Origin: a virus
DNA: 64,000 bases
IMG/VR virus record: IMGVR_UViG_3300034104_002622
Coordinates: 1 to 64,000 of that record
Strand: one strand, 5' to 3'
The translations under genes were made by a program, and so were the position numbers. Of the stretch, positions 52,749 to 59,033 are shown one piece after another; position 1 is the first letter of the stretch, and each line of letters starts with the position of its first letter. The notes under the pieces are model-generated. The model was not told the DNA's origin and made no database searches. It worked only from the letters and a program-made list of their open reading frames with translations.

Positions 52749-52907
52749 TTACTCATAGAAGGCCAGCTTGATCTTTTGTTGTGTCACATCCAGACTCAGC
52801 AATGACCAAGAGTGCCCGGTGTTGAAGTTTTGGACATCAATGACTGAGATTCTCCAGCCACCGTCAGGCCGGATGTAGAGTTTGAAGAGTTGTATTTCGA
52901 TTTCCAT
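52749..52907 (-). CDS. 52-aa cassette-type protein
   Basis: 'MEIEIQLFKLYIRPDGGWRISVIDVQNF...SLDVTQQKIKLAF', beta-rich. It lies between sites E and F, stopping at E. The start is the ATG at 52907; the longer frame runs into site F. Unknown. Confidence 0.5.
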   Translation of the reverse strand: MEIEIQLFKLYIRPDGGWRISVIDVQNFNTGHSWSLLSLDVTQQKIKLAFYE

Positions 52908-52927
52908 GTTAGTGTGGTGTGTTGTCG

Positions 52928-53203
52928 TTACAAAGTCGAACAAGGCGCGGCAGATAACCGCTCTGGGCTATCTGTCGTATTTGCCACGTCCTGGGTTCGC
53001 GGTATCTGCGCTTGGGCGTTAGCCTGAAGAATAAATTTTGCCTCACGCTCAAGCTGCGGGTCGAGCCAATCCCTTTTTTGCGGAAGGTCATTGATGATTC
53101 GCCGCAAGACCGATTCGACCGATCCAGCAAATGCAATCATGTCTTCGATGGCTCGCGGCTTAGGGATGCGGCTTCGTATTTCGTCTCGTATTGGTGTATT
53201 CAT
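52928..53203 (-). CDS. Small cassette-type protein, 'DLPQKRDWL' family
   Basis: 91 aa. 'VLRRIINDLPQKRDWLDPQLEREAKFIL' is shared with 45856-46059. The last 30 residues are read entirely from attC-like site F and look non-conserved (low structure). The start follows site G. Function unknown. Confidence 0.65.
   Translation of the reverse strand: MNTPIRDEIRSRIPKPRAIEDMIAFAGSVESVLRRIINDLPQKRDWLDPQLEREAKFILQANAQAQIPRTQDVANTTDSPERLSAAPCSTL
52935..53024 (+). repeat. attC-like site F
   Basis: GTCGAACAAGGC...TTGGGCGTTAGCC. Arms GCGgCAGATAaCCGC (from 52947) and GCGGTATCTGCGC (from 52999) pair leaving a G and an A unpaired on the left arm. Confidence 0.8.
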
Positions 53204-53213
53204 AATTCAAAGA

Positions 53214-53304
53214 GGCTAACAAGTGGATGCTGGCAACGGCGGGAGTTGCCCTGTTGGTTTATTCGGAGTCCAGCGCCCGCCGCGCCAGATCCTTGTCGTT
53301 CGGC
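53214..53304 (+). repeat. attC-like site G
   Basis: GGCTAACAAGTGG...CTTGTCGTTCGGC; arms TGGCaaCGGCGGG (53231-53243) and CCCGCCGcGCCA (53276-53287). Confidence 0.75.
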
Positions 53305-53534
53305 TTAGAAAGCATGAGTAGCGTCCATGAGATTGTAACCAGCACCAAGATACCCAACGGGAGTCCGATCTTAGCGGTATTGCCTGAGTCCAGACGGGTC
53401 AGCACCGATGAGAGAAGAAAGCCCATCTGGAAGGTTACAATCAGTGTCGTGATTAGCCACGCTTTGAAACGTGCCGAACAAAGCGTAGATGGCGATTCCG
53501 AGGAATCGCTCTGTTCAAGTTTTGGGGTAGTCAT
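53259..53534 (-). CDS. Small two-helix membrane protein (cassette-type)
   Basis: 91 aa with two hydrophobic segments: 'WLITTLIVTFQMGFLLSSVL' (about residues 26-45) and 'IGLPLGILVLVTISWTLLML' (about 56-75). It stops within attC-like site G and starts within site H. A membrane role is evident; function unknown. Confidence 0.65.
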   Translation of the reverse strand: MTTPKLEQSDSSESPSTLCSARFKAWLITTLIVTFQMGFLLSSVLTRLDSGNTAKIGLPLGILVLVTISWTLLMLSKPNDKDLARRALDSE

Positions 53535-53597
53535 AATGTTTGATTGATGTTGAGAGAGTCACTGAGCCTCGGAACCGCCATTACTCGACGTTCTGGC
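53473..53597 (+). repeat. attC-like site H
   Basis: GCCGAACAAAGCG...TCGACGTTCTGGC; arms ATGGCGATTCCGAGG (53489-53503) and CCTCGGAACCGCCAT (53567-53581), one mismatch over 15 bp. Confidence 0.75.
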
Positions 53598-53835
53598 CAT
53601 ACAATGCAGACAAGATGGCATCGACGCGCCCTTGCGCTGGATCGGTTCCTTTGCGCCGGTGTTCGTGCAGATCCTCGTCCTCCATGAATGGGACTTTCAC
53701 GATGACTATCAACTCGCCCGCTTCGTCTCGGAGCCATCCCCAATCAGCATGTTTGGATCGGTCATGGGAGAGACGCCCAACCCAGCCAGAACAAGTCGTG
53801 AGAGGCAACGCCTCGGAGTTTGTTGGTGTATTCAT
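53581..53835 (-). CDS. Small cassette-type protein
   Basis: 84 aa. 'RSKHADWGWLRDEAGELIVIVKVPFMEDEDLHEHRRKG' gives an alpha/beta core. The N-terminus 'NTPTNSEALPLTTCS' is encoded by attC-like site I and parallels that of 52485-52712. Function unknown. Confidence 0.65.
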   Translation of the reverse strand: MNTPTNSEALPLTTCSGWVGRLSHDRSKHADWGWLRDEAGELIVIVKVPFMEDEDLHEHRRKGTDPAQGRVDAILSALYGQNVE

Positions 53836-53872
53836 AGTCGTTATTGGCGTGCCTCCACAAAGGCGTTGTAGC
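53786..53872 (+). repeat. attC-like site I
   Basis: CCAGAACAAGTCG...AAAGGCGTTGTAGC; arms GAGGCaACGCC (53802-53812) and GGCGTGCCTC (53846-53855), one extra A on the left arm. Confidence 0.8.
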
Positions 53873-53881
53873 AAAGAATGC

Positions 53882-54187
53882 TCATTTGCGGCGATCTCCG
53901 AGGATTCCAAGCATGGAGGTTGTGCCGCGTTGCCGTGGCATCAAGACCCGCTCTCCGGGTTCGCCGCGATCCCCTCCGCATTGGGCGTGTGTCCCATCCT
54001 CGAATCGGGCAAGGGTCATTACATCCGTTCCCACGTATCCCCAATTCGTGCCCTCTTTGACGACCTTCCTGACGATTGCGGGTTCGTCCACGTAGTAAGG
54101 CATTACAGACATTGCCTCCAGCCCGAATCCGAAGACTGCTATTGCGGATGCGCAGAGCGCGGCGATTCCAAGGTGTTCAAGTTTCAT
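53882..54187 (-). CDS. Secreted or membrane-anchored small protein
   Basis: 101 aa. 'MKLEHLGIAALCASAIAVFGFGLEAM' looks like a signal peptide or N-terminal anchor; the rest is polar with 'NWGYVGTDVMTLARFEDGTHAQCGG'. The frame lies between sites I and J. Unknown function. Confidence 0.55.
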   Translation of the reverse strand: MKLEHLGIAALCASAIAVFGFGLEAMSVMPYYVDEPAIVRKVVKEGTNWGYVGTDVMTLARFEDGTHAQCGGDRGEPGERVLMPRQRGTTSMLGILGDRRK

Positions 54188-54218
54188 ATTTTATCGGAGT
54201 TTGAGATTGGTTCGGAAG

Positions 54219-54320
54219 AGCTACAACAAGCGGATCGTGGCAACCCGCTCCCGCCCGCCATTTTAGATTTGATCGGGCTTCACTGGTGCGGGATCGGTTG
54301 CCACATCCTCGGCGTTCTCG
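54219..54320 (+). repeat. attC-like site J
   Basis: TACAACAAGCGG...CTCGGCGTTCTCGG; arms GTGGCAACC (54236-54244) and GGTTGCCAC (54295-54303), with an inner TCCCGC/GCGGGA stem. Confidence 0.75.
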
Positions 54321-54505
54321 GATAACTTGTTGAGGGCGCGGCGGTGGTGCTTGTAGCGGTTGTCGTGGTGGCATGATCCATCGGAGCAAGTGAAGGTCAC
54401 GGGGTCGCCTACTCTTTCGAGGTGGTAACACGCCCACACTGAATGCCAGCTTCCGAGAACAAGGCGTCGCACGCCGACGCCGCGAAGTTTTGTGATGATT
54501 TTCAT
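54263..54505 (-). CDS. Small Cys/His-containing cassette-type protein
   Basis: 80 aa: 'WACYHLERVGDPVTFTCSDGSCHHDNRYKHHRRALNK' contains C...H, C-x4-C-HH, suggestive of zinc binding. It starts in the loop of attC-like site K and stops in site J. Unknown. Confidence 0.55.
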   Translation of the reverse strand: MKIITKLRGVGVRRLVLGSWHSVWACYHLERVGDPVTFTCSDGSCHHDNRYKHHRRALNKLSENAEDVATDPAPVKPDQI

Positions 54506-54540
54506 GGTTTATTTTCGGCGCGGGTGGACTCGACGTTCGC
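54454..54540 (+). repeat. attC-like site K
   Basis: CGAGAACAAGGCG...CTCGACGTTCGC; arms CCGaCGCCG (54474-54482) and CGGCGCGG (54516-54523), one extra A. Confidence 0.75.
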
Positions 54541-54825
54541 AGAAATAAGGCCCGCGACGAGTTCGGGGACTTTCAGAGCCAGAACGTCTTCCTGTATGCT
54601 CCCATCGTCCGATGTCTTTGCTGCCTCGCCGAACATCTCCCCTATCTGGGTGACGATTCCGTGATAGAACGCCTCGTTCCGTGAGAACTGAGCGGCAGAG
54701 TCCATCCATGCGGCAATCCGCTTTGCCACGGCTTCCGCAAGGACAACGTCCATTTCAATGTGCTTGGTTTCATCGTCGCACCAGCATTGGGCGGCGATCT
54801 GTCTTGCTTCTTCGATGTATGTCAT
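54502..54825 (-). CDS. Helical cassette-type protein
   Basis: 107 aa, helical: 'YIEEARQIAAQCWCDDETKHIEMDVVLAEAVAKRIAAWM'. This pattern occurs in phage hypothetical proteins. It starts 15 bp below site L and its end overlaps the next start within site K. Unknown. Confidence 0.6.
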   Translation of the reverse strand: MTYIEEARQIAAQCWCDDETKHIEMDVVLAEAVAKRIAAWMDSAAQFSRNEAFYHGIVTQIGEMFGEAAKTSDDGSIQEDVLALKVPELVAGLISANVESTRAENKP

Positions 54826-54839
54826 AAGATAAAATTCTG

Positions 54840-54930
54840 CGAACAAGGCGGTCCACGGAACGGCTACCCGTTGGACGCTTTGGGTGAAGGTTGAGTCTCA
54901 GCCACGGGTAGCCGCGCGTGGCCTTGTTCG
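54840..54930 (+). repeat. attC-like site L
   Basis: CGAACAAGGC pairs with GCCTTGTTCG at the ends, and CGGCTACCCGT with ACGGGTAGCCG inside, separated by unequal bulges. It is the most symmetrical site of the set. The next gene's C-terminal codons lie in it. Confidence 0.65.
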
Positions 54931-55235
54931 TTCGGGGTTAGGGATTGGAGGGCATCACAAATCATGGATTGCAGTGCCTGACGTGCAAACAGAGCTTGAT
55001 CTTCGCCTCCGCATTCTCGGCAACTTGTCCCATCCGCTATTAGACGCAGTTTCTCCGCCAGCCTGTCGCGCTGCTCGGTGACTGTCTTATTTTCCATCAT
55101 CAGGGATAAAGCGGTTGTCTCTATATTTGCATATTTGTTTTTTAGAATATCCAGTTCTTCTGCAATCTGATACCAAGATTTACCGCTAAGGCATAGAGCC
55201 TTCCATCTTTCGTTTGTGGTTGGTGTATTGTTCAT
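54864..55235 (-). CDS. Coiled-coil accessory protein, tandem family member 1
   Basis: 123 aa. 'TVTEQRDRLAEKLRLIADG', then 'LQSLTPNEQ'. It is the downstream-most of five tandem paralogues (54864-56452) that share an 'RDRLAE/ADNL' coiled coil and 'LQSLT' near the end. It adds a 'CRECGGEDQALFARQAL' insert. Its tail is encoded by site L. Confidence 0.65.
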   Translation of the reverse strand: MNNTPTTNERWKALCLSGKSWYQIAEELDILKNKYANIETTALSLMMENKTVTEQRDRLAEKLRLIADGTSCRECGGEDQALFARQALQSMICDALQSLTPNEQGHARLPVAETQPSPKASNG

Positions 55236-55528
55236 GCTTCCTTCGGGGTTAGGGATTGGAGGGTTGTTTCGGCAAGGTCTTTTGCTGATTGTGGGTCTTC
55301 GTGAATCAAATTGAAAACACTACAAAGATTATCCGCCAGCCTGTCCCGCTGTGCGGTGACGGTGGCGAGTTCCTCCTGTGCCTTGGCGAATCCGTAGTCC
55401 ATAAACTCGCGGGTTCGGATTGTCTCCTCCCGTGCCTCGTCCCGCTCGCGTTCTAACCTTCTGGCGAAGTCTATGCTAACTCTACCTGTCCCAAACTGGG
55501 CTTCGTCGGTTTCTGGTGTGTCGCTCAT
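55232..55528 (-). CDS. Coiled-coil accessory protein, tandem family member 2
   Basis: 98 aa. 'MSDTPETDEAQFG' start, then 'ARRLERERDEAREETIRTREF', 'TVTAQRDRLADNL' and 'TLQSLTPKEA'. The 'DTPETD...LERERDEA' type is a recurring small protein in PVC bacteria and their phages, as I recall. Overlaps neighbours by 4 bp. Confidence 0.7.
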   Translation of the reverse strand: MSDTPETDEAQFGTGRVSIDFARRLERERDEAREETIRTREFMDYGFAKAQEELATVTAQRDRLADNLCSVFNLIHEDPQSAKDLAETTLQSLTPKEA

Positions 55529-55884
55529 TTCGCGCCCTCCAATGCTTTTTCTGCTTTGATTTGTGATCTATCCCATCCAACTCCGTAAAGGTCGCCGTGA
55601 ACTTGCCTAATGTATCGCCAGCCAGATAGCATATCGCGCAAAGCCTCCCGCGCCTTGTCCCGCTCGCGTTGCAATGTCTTAGCATGATCCCAGATAGTTC
55701 CGTTGGGGTCGCGGAGTTCGCAACCAAGGTCTTTGTTTTGTTGGATGTATTTTGCCTTCCATTCGTCGCGTTCGCGTTTGAGTTCTGCGTTGGTTTCCTT
55801 TAGGAATTGCTTGTATGCTTTTATGTCCTCTATGTTGGTTGCTTTTAACGTAGATTCGTCCGTCTCAGGTGTGTCAGTTTTCAT
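55525..55884 (-). CDS. Coiled-coil accessory protein, tandem family member 3
   Basis: 119 aa. 'MKTDTPETDES', long charged helix 'LKRERDEWKAKYIQQNKDLGCELRDPNG', and 'LQRERDKAREALRDMLSGW'. It lacks the 'LQSLT' end and finishes 'KALEGAK'. Coupled to both neighbours. Confidence 0.7.
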   Translation of the reverse strand: MKTDTPETDESTLKATNIEDIKAYKQFLKETNAELKRERDEWKAKYIQQNKDLGCELRDPNGTIWDHAKTLQRERDKAREALRDMLSGWRYIRQVHGDLYGVGWDRSQIKAEKALEGAK

Positions 55885-56132
55885 GGCTTCTGGGTTAGGG
55901 ATTGGAGGGCTTGCTGGGCTTTTTCAAATGCTTCTGGCATGGATACTGGCATAAAATCAACGCTGTCAATACAGTTGCAAGATTCTATCAAGTCTTGTAG
56001 TGCCTCCGCCAGCCTGTCCCGCTGTGCGGTGATGGTGGAGAGTTGGTGTTTGAGTCTTGTTATGATTTGACTAATGTAACATGCGACTGCAATGATTGTA
56101 ATGGCTGGGGCAATTATGTCTAAATAGTTCAT
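55881..56132 (-). CDS. Coiled-coil accessory protein with N-terminal membrane helix, member 4
   Basis: 83 aa. The first 30 residues 'MNYLDIIAPAITIIAVACYISQII' form a membrane segment, replacing the usual 'DTPETD' start; then 'STITAQRDRLAEALQDLIESC' and 'ALQSLTQKP'. The family domain appears shuffled onto a membrane anchor. Confidence 0.65.
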   Translation of the reverse strand: MNYLDIIAPAITIIAVACYISQIITRLKHQLSTITAQRDRLAEALQDLIESCNCIDSVDFMPVSMPEAFEKAQQALQSLTQKP

Positions 56133-56452
56133 GGCTTATGGGTTAGGGATTGGAGGGCTTCGGTTGCAACAAATCTAGCTCCGTGACCATTATCGCATTG
56201 GAGGTCTGAGTAATCGAATGTCGTAATCATTTGCAACGCTTCCACCAGCCTGTCGCGCTCGTCTAATGTCTGTGCCAGTTTCTTGCCCATGCGCTCGTTG
56301 GCATCGTTTAGTTCTCGGCAAACACTCGACATCCTCCATTGCTCCCGTGCCTCGTCCCGCTCGCGCCTTGCTTCTTTTAAGAGTTCCCATGCAGCCAGTT
56401 CACATTGAAGGTCGTTCTCAGCATCCGTCTTAGGTGTTGGTTGTGTATTCAT
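56129..56452 (-). CDS. Coiled-coil accessory protein, tandem family member 5
   Basis: 107 aa from ATG 56452. 'PTPKTDAENDLQCELAAWELLKEARRERDEAREQ', 'QTLDERDRLVEALQMI' and 'ALQSLTHKP'. Upstream-most of the five. Function unknown; no attC-like sites occur between the five genes, which suggests duplication rather than cassette gain. Confidence 0.65.
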   Translation of the reverse strand: MNTQPTPKTDAENDLQCELAAWELLKEARRERDEAREQWRMSSVCRELNDANERMGKKLAQTLDERDRLVEALQMITTFDYSDLQCDNGHGARFVATEALQSLTHKP

Positions 56453-56811
56453 GGTTCTTTGTTCGGGTTGGTTGTCCACTTTCTAATCGTGCGAAAGAAA
56501 GCTTCTGCGCGTTGGGCGGCGGTTGCGGTAATGCACATATCAAAATCCATTTGTGCTTTTGTTACTCCAGCTTCTCGGCGGATCGCTTTTTTGATTTGTT
56601 GCGTGTATTTCTTTGGGAGATTCGGGTCGCCATAAAGCATTTTCTCGGCTTCGTGCATCGCGTTTAAGTCGTTGCAGTAGTCGGGAAGCTGGTGAACGTC
56701 ACGCGATAGACGCGCTTGTGGCGGTCGCCAGTATCGAATCTGTGAATTTCCCACGTGGGAAATCCATCCGCACGACTCAGCGATGGCGATTCTTTGCGCT
56801 TTTGGTTTCAT
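56449..56811 (-). CDS. ABA-sandwich-like phage protein, copy 1
   Basis: 120 aa from ATG 56811. 'RIAIAESCGW', 'LPDYCNDLNAMHEAEKML' and 'ATAAQRAEAFFRTI' define a protein type widespread in phages ('phage ABA sandwich'-like). Its paralogue is 58387-58842. Role unknown. Confidence 0.7.
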   Translation of the reverse strand: MKPKAQRIAIAESCGWISHVGNSQIRYWRPPQARLSRDVHQLPDYCNDLNAMHEAEKMLYGDPNLPKKYTQQIKKAIRREAGVTKAQMDFDMCITATAAQRAEAFFRTIRKWTTNPNKEP

Positions 56812-56822
56812 ATTTTTGTAGT

Positions 56823-56954
56823 TCAATATCTCTTTGAGCATCTAGGGCAGATGCCCTGTCCGTGTTTTGTGAACATCAAGGTCGCCCTGCAATCGCGGCA
56901 GAAACCGAGAAACTTGCAGAGTTTTCCGAGGTAGTATCGTAGTTTGTATTTCAT
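56823..56954 (-). CDS. 43-aa zinc-ribbon protein, copy 2
   Basis: 'CKFLGFCRDCRATLMFTKHG' and 'CPRCSKRY', a paralogue of 52307-52438 with the same length and Cys spacing, and with the same attC-like hairpin upstream (site M). This indicates a mobile two-part module. Confidence 0.7.
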   Translation of the reverse strand: MKYKLRYYLGKLCKFLGFCRDCRATLMFTKHGQGICPRCSKRY

Positions 56955-56973
56955 TGTGATAATTGAATTATAA

Positions 56974-57024
56974 TCGAACAGGTTGATGCGGTGAACGAAG
57001 CGTCACCGATCTTGGCTGTTCTCG
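56974..57024 (+). repeat. attC-like site M
   Basis: TCGAACAGGTT...CTTGGCTGTTCTCG; arms GATgCGGTGAaC (56985-56996) and GTCACCGATC (57002-57011) pair with a G and an A unpaired. Confidence 0.7.
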
Positions 57025-57308
57025 GAAGAAATTTCCGCAGCCATCTTGTCCATGACAGCTTCAGCCGCCACATGCCCGCGATGTTTCAGCAGTTGCCGGA
57101 TGCGGTGCTTTAGCTTGTTTTCGCTGCGTTCGAGCGCCTTGGCGTGTTCCTCCATCTTTTCGAGGTTGTGCCAGTCTTGCCAGTTGTTCCGCTTTATCTC
57201 TTCGGAGAGAGCGGCGGTCTTGGGAGTTTCGCGGAGTCGCTCGGACAAAGAAGACCGAGAACAAGTCGCCGCACGCAACGGGCTATCACTTTTCAATTTC
57301 TTTTTCAT
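57003..57308 (-). CDS. Small basic helical cassette-type protein
   Basis: 101 aa, Arg/Lys/Glu-rich: 'SLSERLRETPKTAALSEEIKRNNWQDWHNLEKMEEHAKALERSENKL'. The start is in the loop of site N and the last residues (ENSQDR) are encoded by site M. 'NSQDR' also ends 52485-52712 for the same reason. Unknown. Confidence 0.65.
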   Translation of the reverse strand: MKKKLKSDSPLRAATCSRSSLSERLRETPKTAALSEEIKRNNWQDWHNLEKMEEHAKALERSENKLKHRIRQLLKHRGHVAAEAVMDKMAAEISSENSQDR

Positions 57309-57348
57309 GGTCGTTTCAGGTTCGCCCGTGCGTGGGCTAGGCGTTAGC
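57255..57348 (+). repeat. attC-like site N
   Basis: CGAGAACAAGTCG...CTAGGCGTTAGC; arms CACGCaACGGGC (57272-57283) and GCCCGTGCGTG (57324-57334), one extra A on the left arm. Confidence 0.8.
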
Positions 57349-57612
57349 AAGATGAAGTTTCACGTAGTCCATCGCCGCCCGTTTCGCTTTGTCCTCGGAG
57401 AGAGGTTCGTCGTTGCAGGAATTGTAAAGCGGCACACTTTTGCCTCTTGCCACCCAATACCAACCTTGCTTCCCGCTGTGTCGGCGAGAATACTCGTAGG
57501 CGTTGGCGTATTCCTCCCCTCCCATGTTGAGCGAGTGTCCGGGATGACCGCTGCATACACCCGCAAGCCCTGTCGGACGCGGATTCTTTTTCCATCTCAA
57601 TGCCTGTTTCAT
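57337..57612 (-). CDS. Cassette-type protein, Trp/Tyr-rich
   Basis: 91 aa: 'CSGHPGHSLNMGGEEYANAYEYSRRHSGKQGWYWVARGKSVPLYNS' and 'KAKRAAMDYVKLHLANA'. The C-terminal 'LANA' is read from site N; site O lies upstream of the start. No family recognised. Confidence 0.6.
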   Translation of the reverse strand: MKQALRWKKNPRPTGLAGVCSGHPGHSLNMGGEEYANAYEYSRRHSGKQGWYWVARGKSVPLYNSCNDEPLSEDKAKRAAMDYVKLHLANA

Positions 57613-57642
57613 ATTTGTTTGGAGTTTTGGGGTTATTCGGTT

Positions 57643-57727
57643 TCGCTAACAAATCGCCGTATCCAACGGCGGCCAGATCTTTATTTTAGTCGGCGTCCTT
57701 TCCGCCGTGGATAGGTTCGGCGTACAC
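57643..57727 (+). repeat. attC-like site O
   Basis: TCGCTAACAAATCG...GTTCGGCGTACAC; arms TATCCAaCGGCGG (57660-57672) and CCGCCGTGGATA (57702-57713), one extra A. The right box has GTA in place of GTT, so it may be dead. Confidence 0.7.
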
Positions 57728-57882
57728 TTTTGGACTTCGATGCAAAGCTGTTCGTAAATCATGGTCGCTTTATAAGGGTGTAGTGTGACCCCTCGGGCTT
57801 TGAAATTCGCCACGATTCGGTGGCGTTCTTCCGAGAGAAAACGAATGAGGCTGTCCGGCTACGGGGGCGGTACTGTATTCAT
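57646..57882 (-). pseudogene. Cassette-type gene interrupted by an in-frame TAG
   Basis: From ATG 57882 the frame reads MNTVPPP, then TAG (57861-57859), then an open stretch of 70 codons ('LIRFLSEERHRIVANFKARG', 'MIYEQLCIEVQKC') to the stop in site O. The part after the TAG looks coding, so this is probably a decayed gene; a downstream GTG or ATG could still express it. TAG is a normal stop elsewhere, so recoding is unlikely. Confidence 0.5.
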
Positions 57883-57904
57883 TTGCTGAATTTTTTTATT
57901 GAAA

Positions 57905-58363
57905 TTATACTTTGATAACTAAATGTTCTTTTGAATTGAAAATAGACTCTAATAAATTTTCTAAAGCAATTGAAAGATCTGGGTTATCAAGCAATGGGTT
58001 AGGGCTTTTTAATGATTCTTTAATTTTATTTTTGGTTTCATTTTTATCGAAATATCCAATTGAATCAGCTTTTTGGTATTTTTCTCCAAGTTTATTGAAC
58101 AACGAGTCATTCATAACAAATCTGATGCTTACATCTCCCCGGTAATTTACTTCTACTTCAAGTTCGTTTAGTCGCTTTGGGATAGCGATTATTGCCTTTT
58201 CTTTGATTTCTTCTATGATTTTTTCTTGTTTGATGTTGGCTTCTTCTTTTTGCTTATTGAACTTTTCTTTAGCTTTTACAACTAAAGCTTCGATAAGTTG
58301 AGATTTAGTGGGTTTAGGTTGTGTTTTTTTGATTTTGTTTGGCAGTATTAGTGTTGTATTCAT
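57905..58363 (-). CDS. Hypothetical Lys-rich protein
   Basis: 152 aa. 'PTKSQLIEALVVKAKEKFNKQKEEANIKQEKIIEEIKEKA' is a coiled coil, followed by a globular part. It is A/T-rich, unlike the adjacent cassette genes, which marks the end of the accessory cluster. Unknown. Confidence 0.6.
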   Translation of the reverse strand: MNTTLILPNKIKKTQPKPTKSQLIEALVVKAKEKFNKQKEEANIKQEKIIEEIKEKAIIAIPKRLNELEVEVNYRGDVSIRFVMNDSLFNKLGEKYQKADSIGYFDKNETKNKIKESLKSPNPLLDNPDLSIALENLLESIFNSKEHLVIKV

Positions 58364-58386
58364 ATCGTTTGATTTTATTTTGTGTT

Positions 58387-58842
58387 TTATTTGGAAAGAG
58401 TTTTTACGAAAGCTTCTGCGCGTTGCGCGGCGGTTGCGTCAAGTAAAGTTTCTGCATCCCATTCGTTACGATTTACTTTTCGCTTTTTTATTATGTTGGC
58501 TAAGTGGTCGTTAAAAATACTTCGGAAGCTCCAGTCCATTTCCCAAAGCACTTTTTCCGCTTCGTGCATCGCGTTGAGGTCGCTGAGGTAGTCGGGTAAG
58601 TTTTCTACAACGAAGCATTTTTCTTCTTTGCGAAAAAGCAGGGTTTTAACTGGTTCGTATCCTCCTTGGTAACTATTAAGGGAGGCGTTCCACGTTGGGA
58701 CATCGGCGTATTCACGAGTCCACCCACACGCTTCTGCTATGGCTATTCTGATCGCAGATTTGCTGTTTTGCTGGTCGATCTCTTGCTGGAGTTTGTGCTC
58801 TTTGGCCAGACCCATATCATCTTCTTCGGGGAATCCGTTCAT
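58387..58842 (-). CDS. ABA-sandwich-like phage protein, copy 2
   Basis: 151 aa. 'AIRIAIAEACGW', 'LPDYLSDLNAMHEAEKVL' and 'ATAAQRAEAFVKTL' repeat the core of 56449-56811, here with an extra N-terminal helix (about 30 residues) and a longer middle. The ATG overlaps the preceding stop. Confidence 0.7.
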   Translation of the reverse strand: MNGFPEEDDMGLAKEHKLQQEIDQQNSKSAIRIAIAEACGWTREYADVPTWNASLNSYQGGYEPVKTLLFRKEEKCFVVENLPDYLSDLNAMHEAEKVLWEMDWSFRSIFNDHLANIIKKRKVNRNEWDAETLLDATAAQRAEAFVKTLSK

Positions 58843-58991
58843 GGTTGGTAGTCTTGGTGTATTTTTGTGTCGTGATCAAAAGATTCGTAGATTTCTTTTT
58901 TTATTGATTGAATTAATAGTTTTGTATCTTCAATCATTAGTTGCAGTATTAGTATTAGCATTCCTGTTAATGCGAATGTTAGAGTTATCAT
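58839..58991 (-). CDS. 50-aa single-pass membrane protein
   Basis: 'MITLTFALTGMLILILQLMI' is a membrane helix from the first residue, then an amphipathic charged tail ('EDTKLLIQSIKKEIYESF'). The stop overlaps the next ATG (ATGA), supporting reality. Function unknown. Confidence 0.55.
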   Translation of the reverse strand: MITLTFALTGMLILILQLMIEDTKLLIQSIKKEIYESFDHDTKIHQDYQP

Positions 58992-59033
58992 ATTATATTG
59001 TTTTGGGAAAGCGTCTCCCCTAGAAATTCTTTA

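Noticed and set aside
53540-54325. Long rightward ORF (261 codons) across the cassette region
   Set aside because: It is antisense to several better-supported small genes and runs through three attC-like hairpins; its composition looks like the complement of coding DNA.
57046-57714. Rightward ORF of 222 codons
   Set aside because: Overlaps two leftward genes with clear starts and coding-like composition; Cys/Phe/Arg-rich translation typical of a shadow frame.
45000-58000. CRISPR array as an explanation for the repeats
   Set aside because: Repeats are not regularly spaced, differ in sequence and overlap coding genes; no cas genes. The Cas4-like nuclease is better read as the recombination exonuclease.
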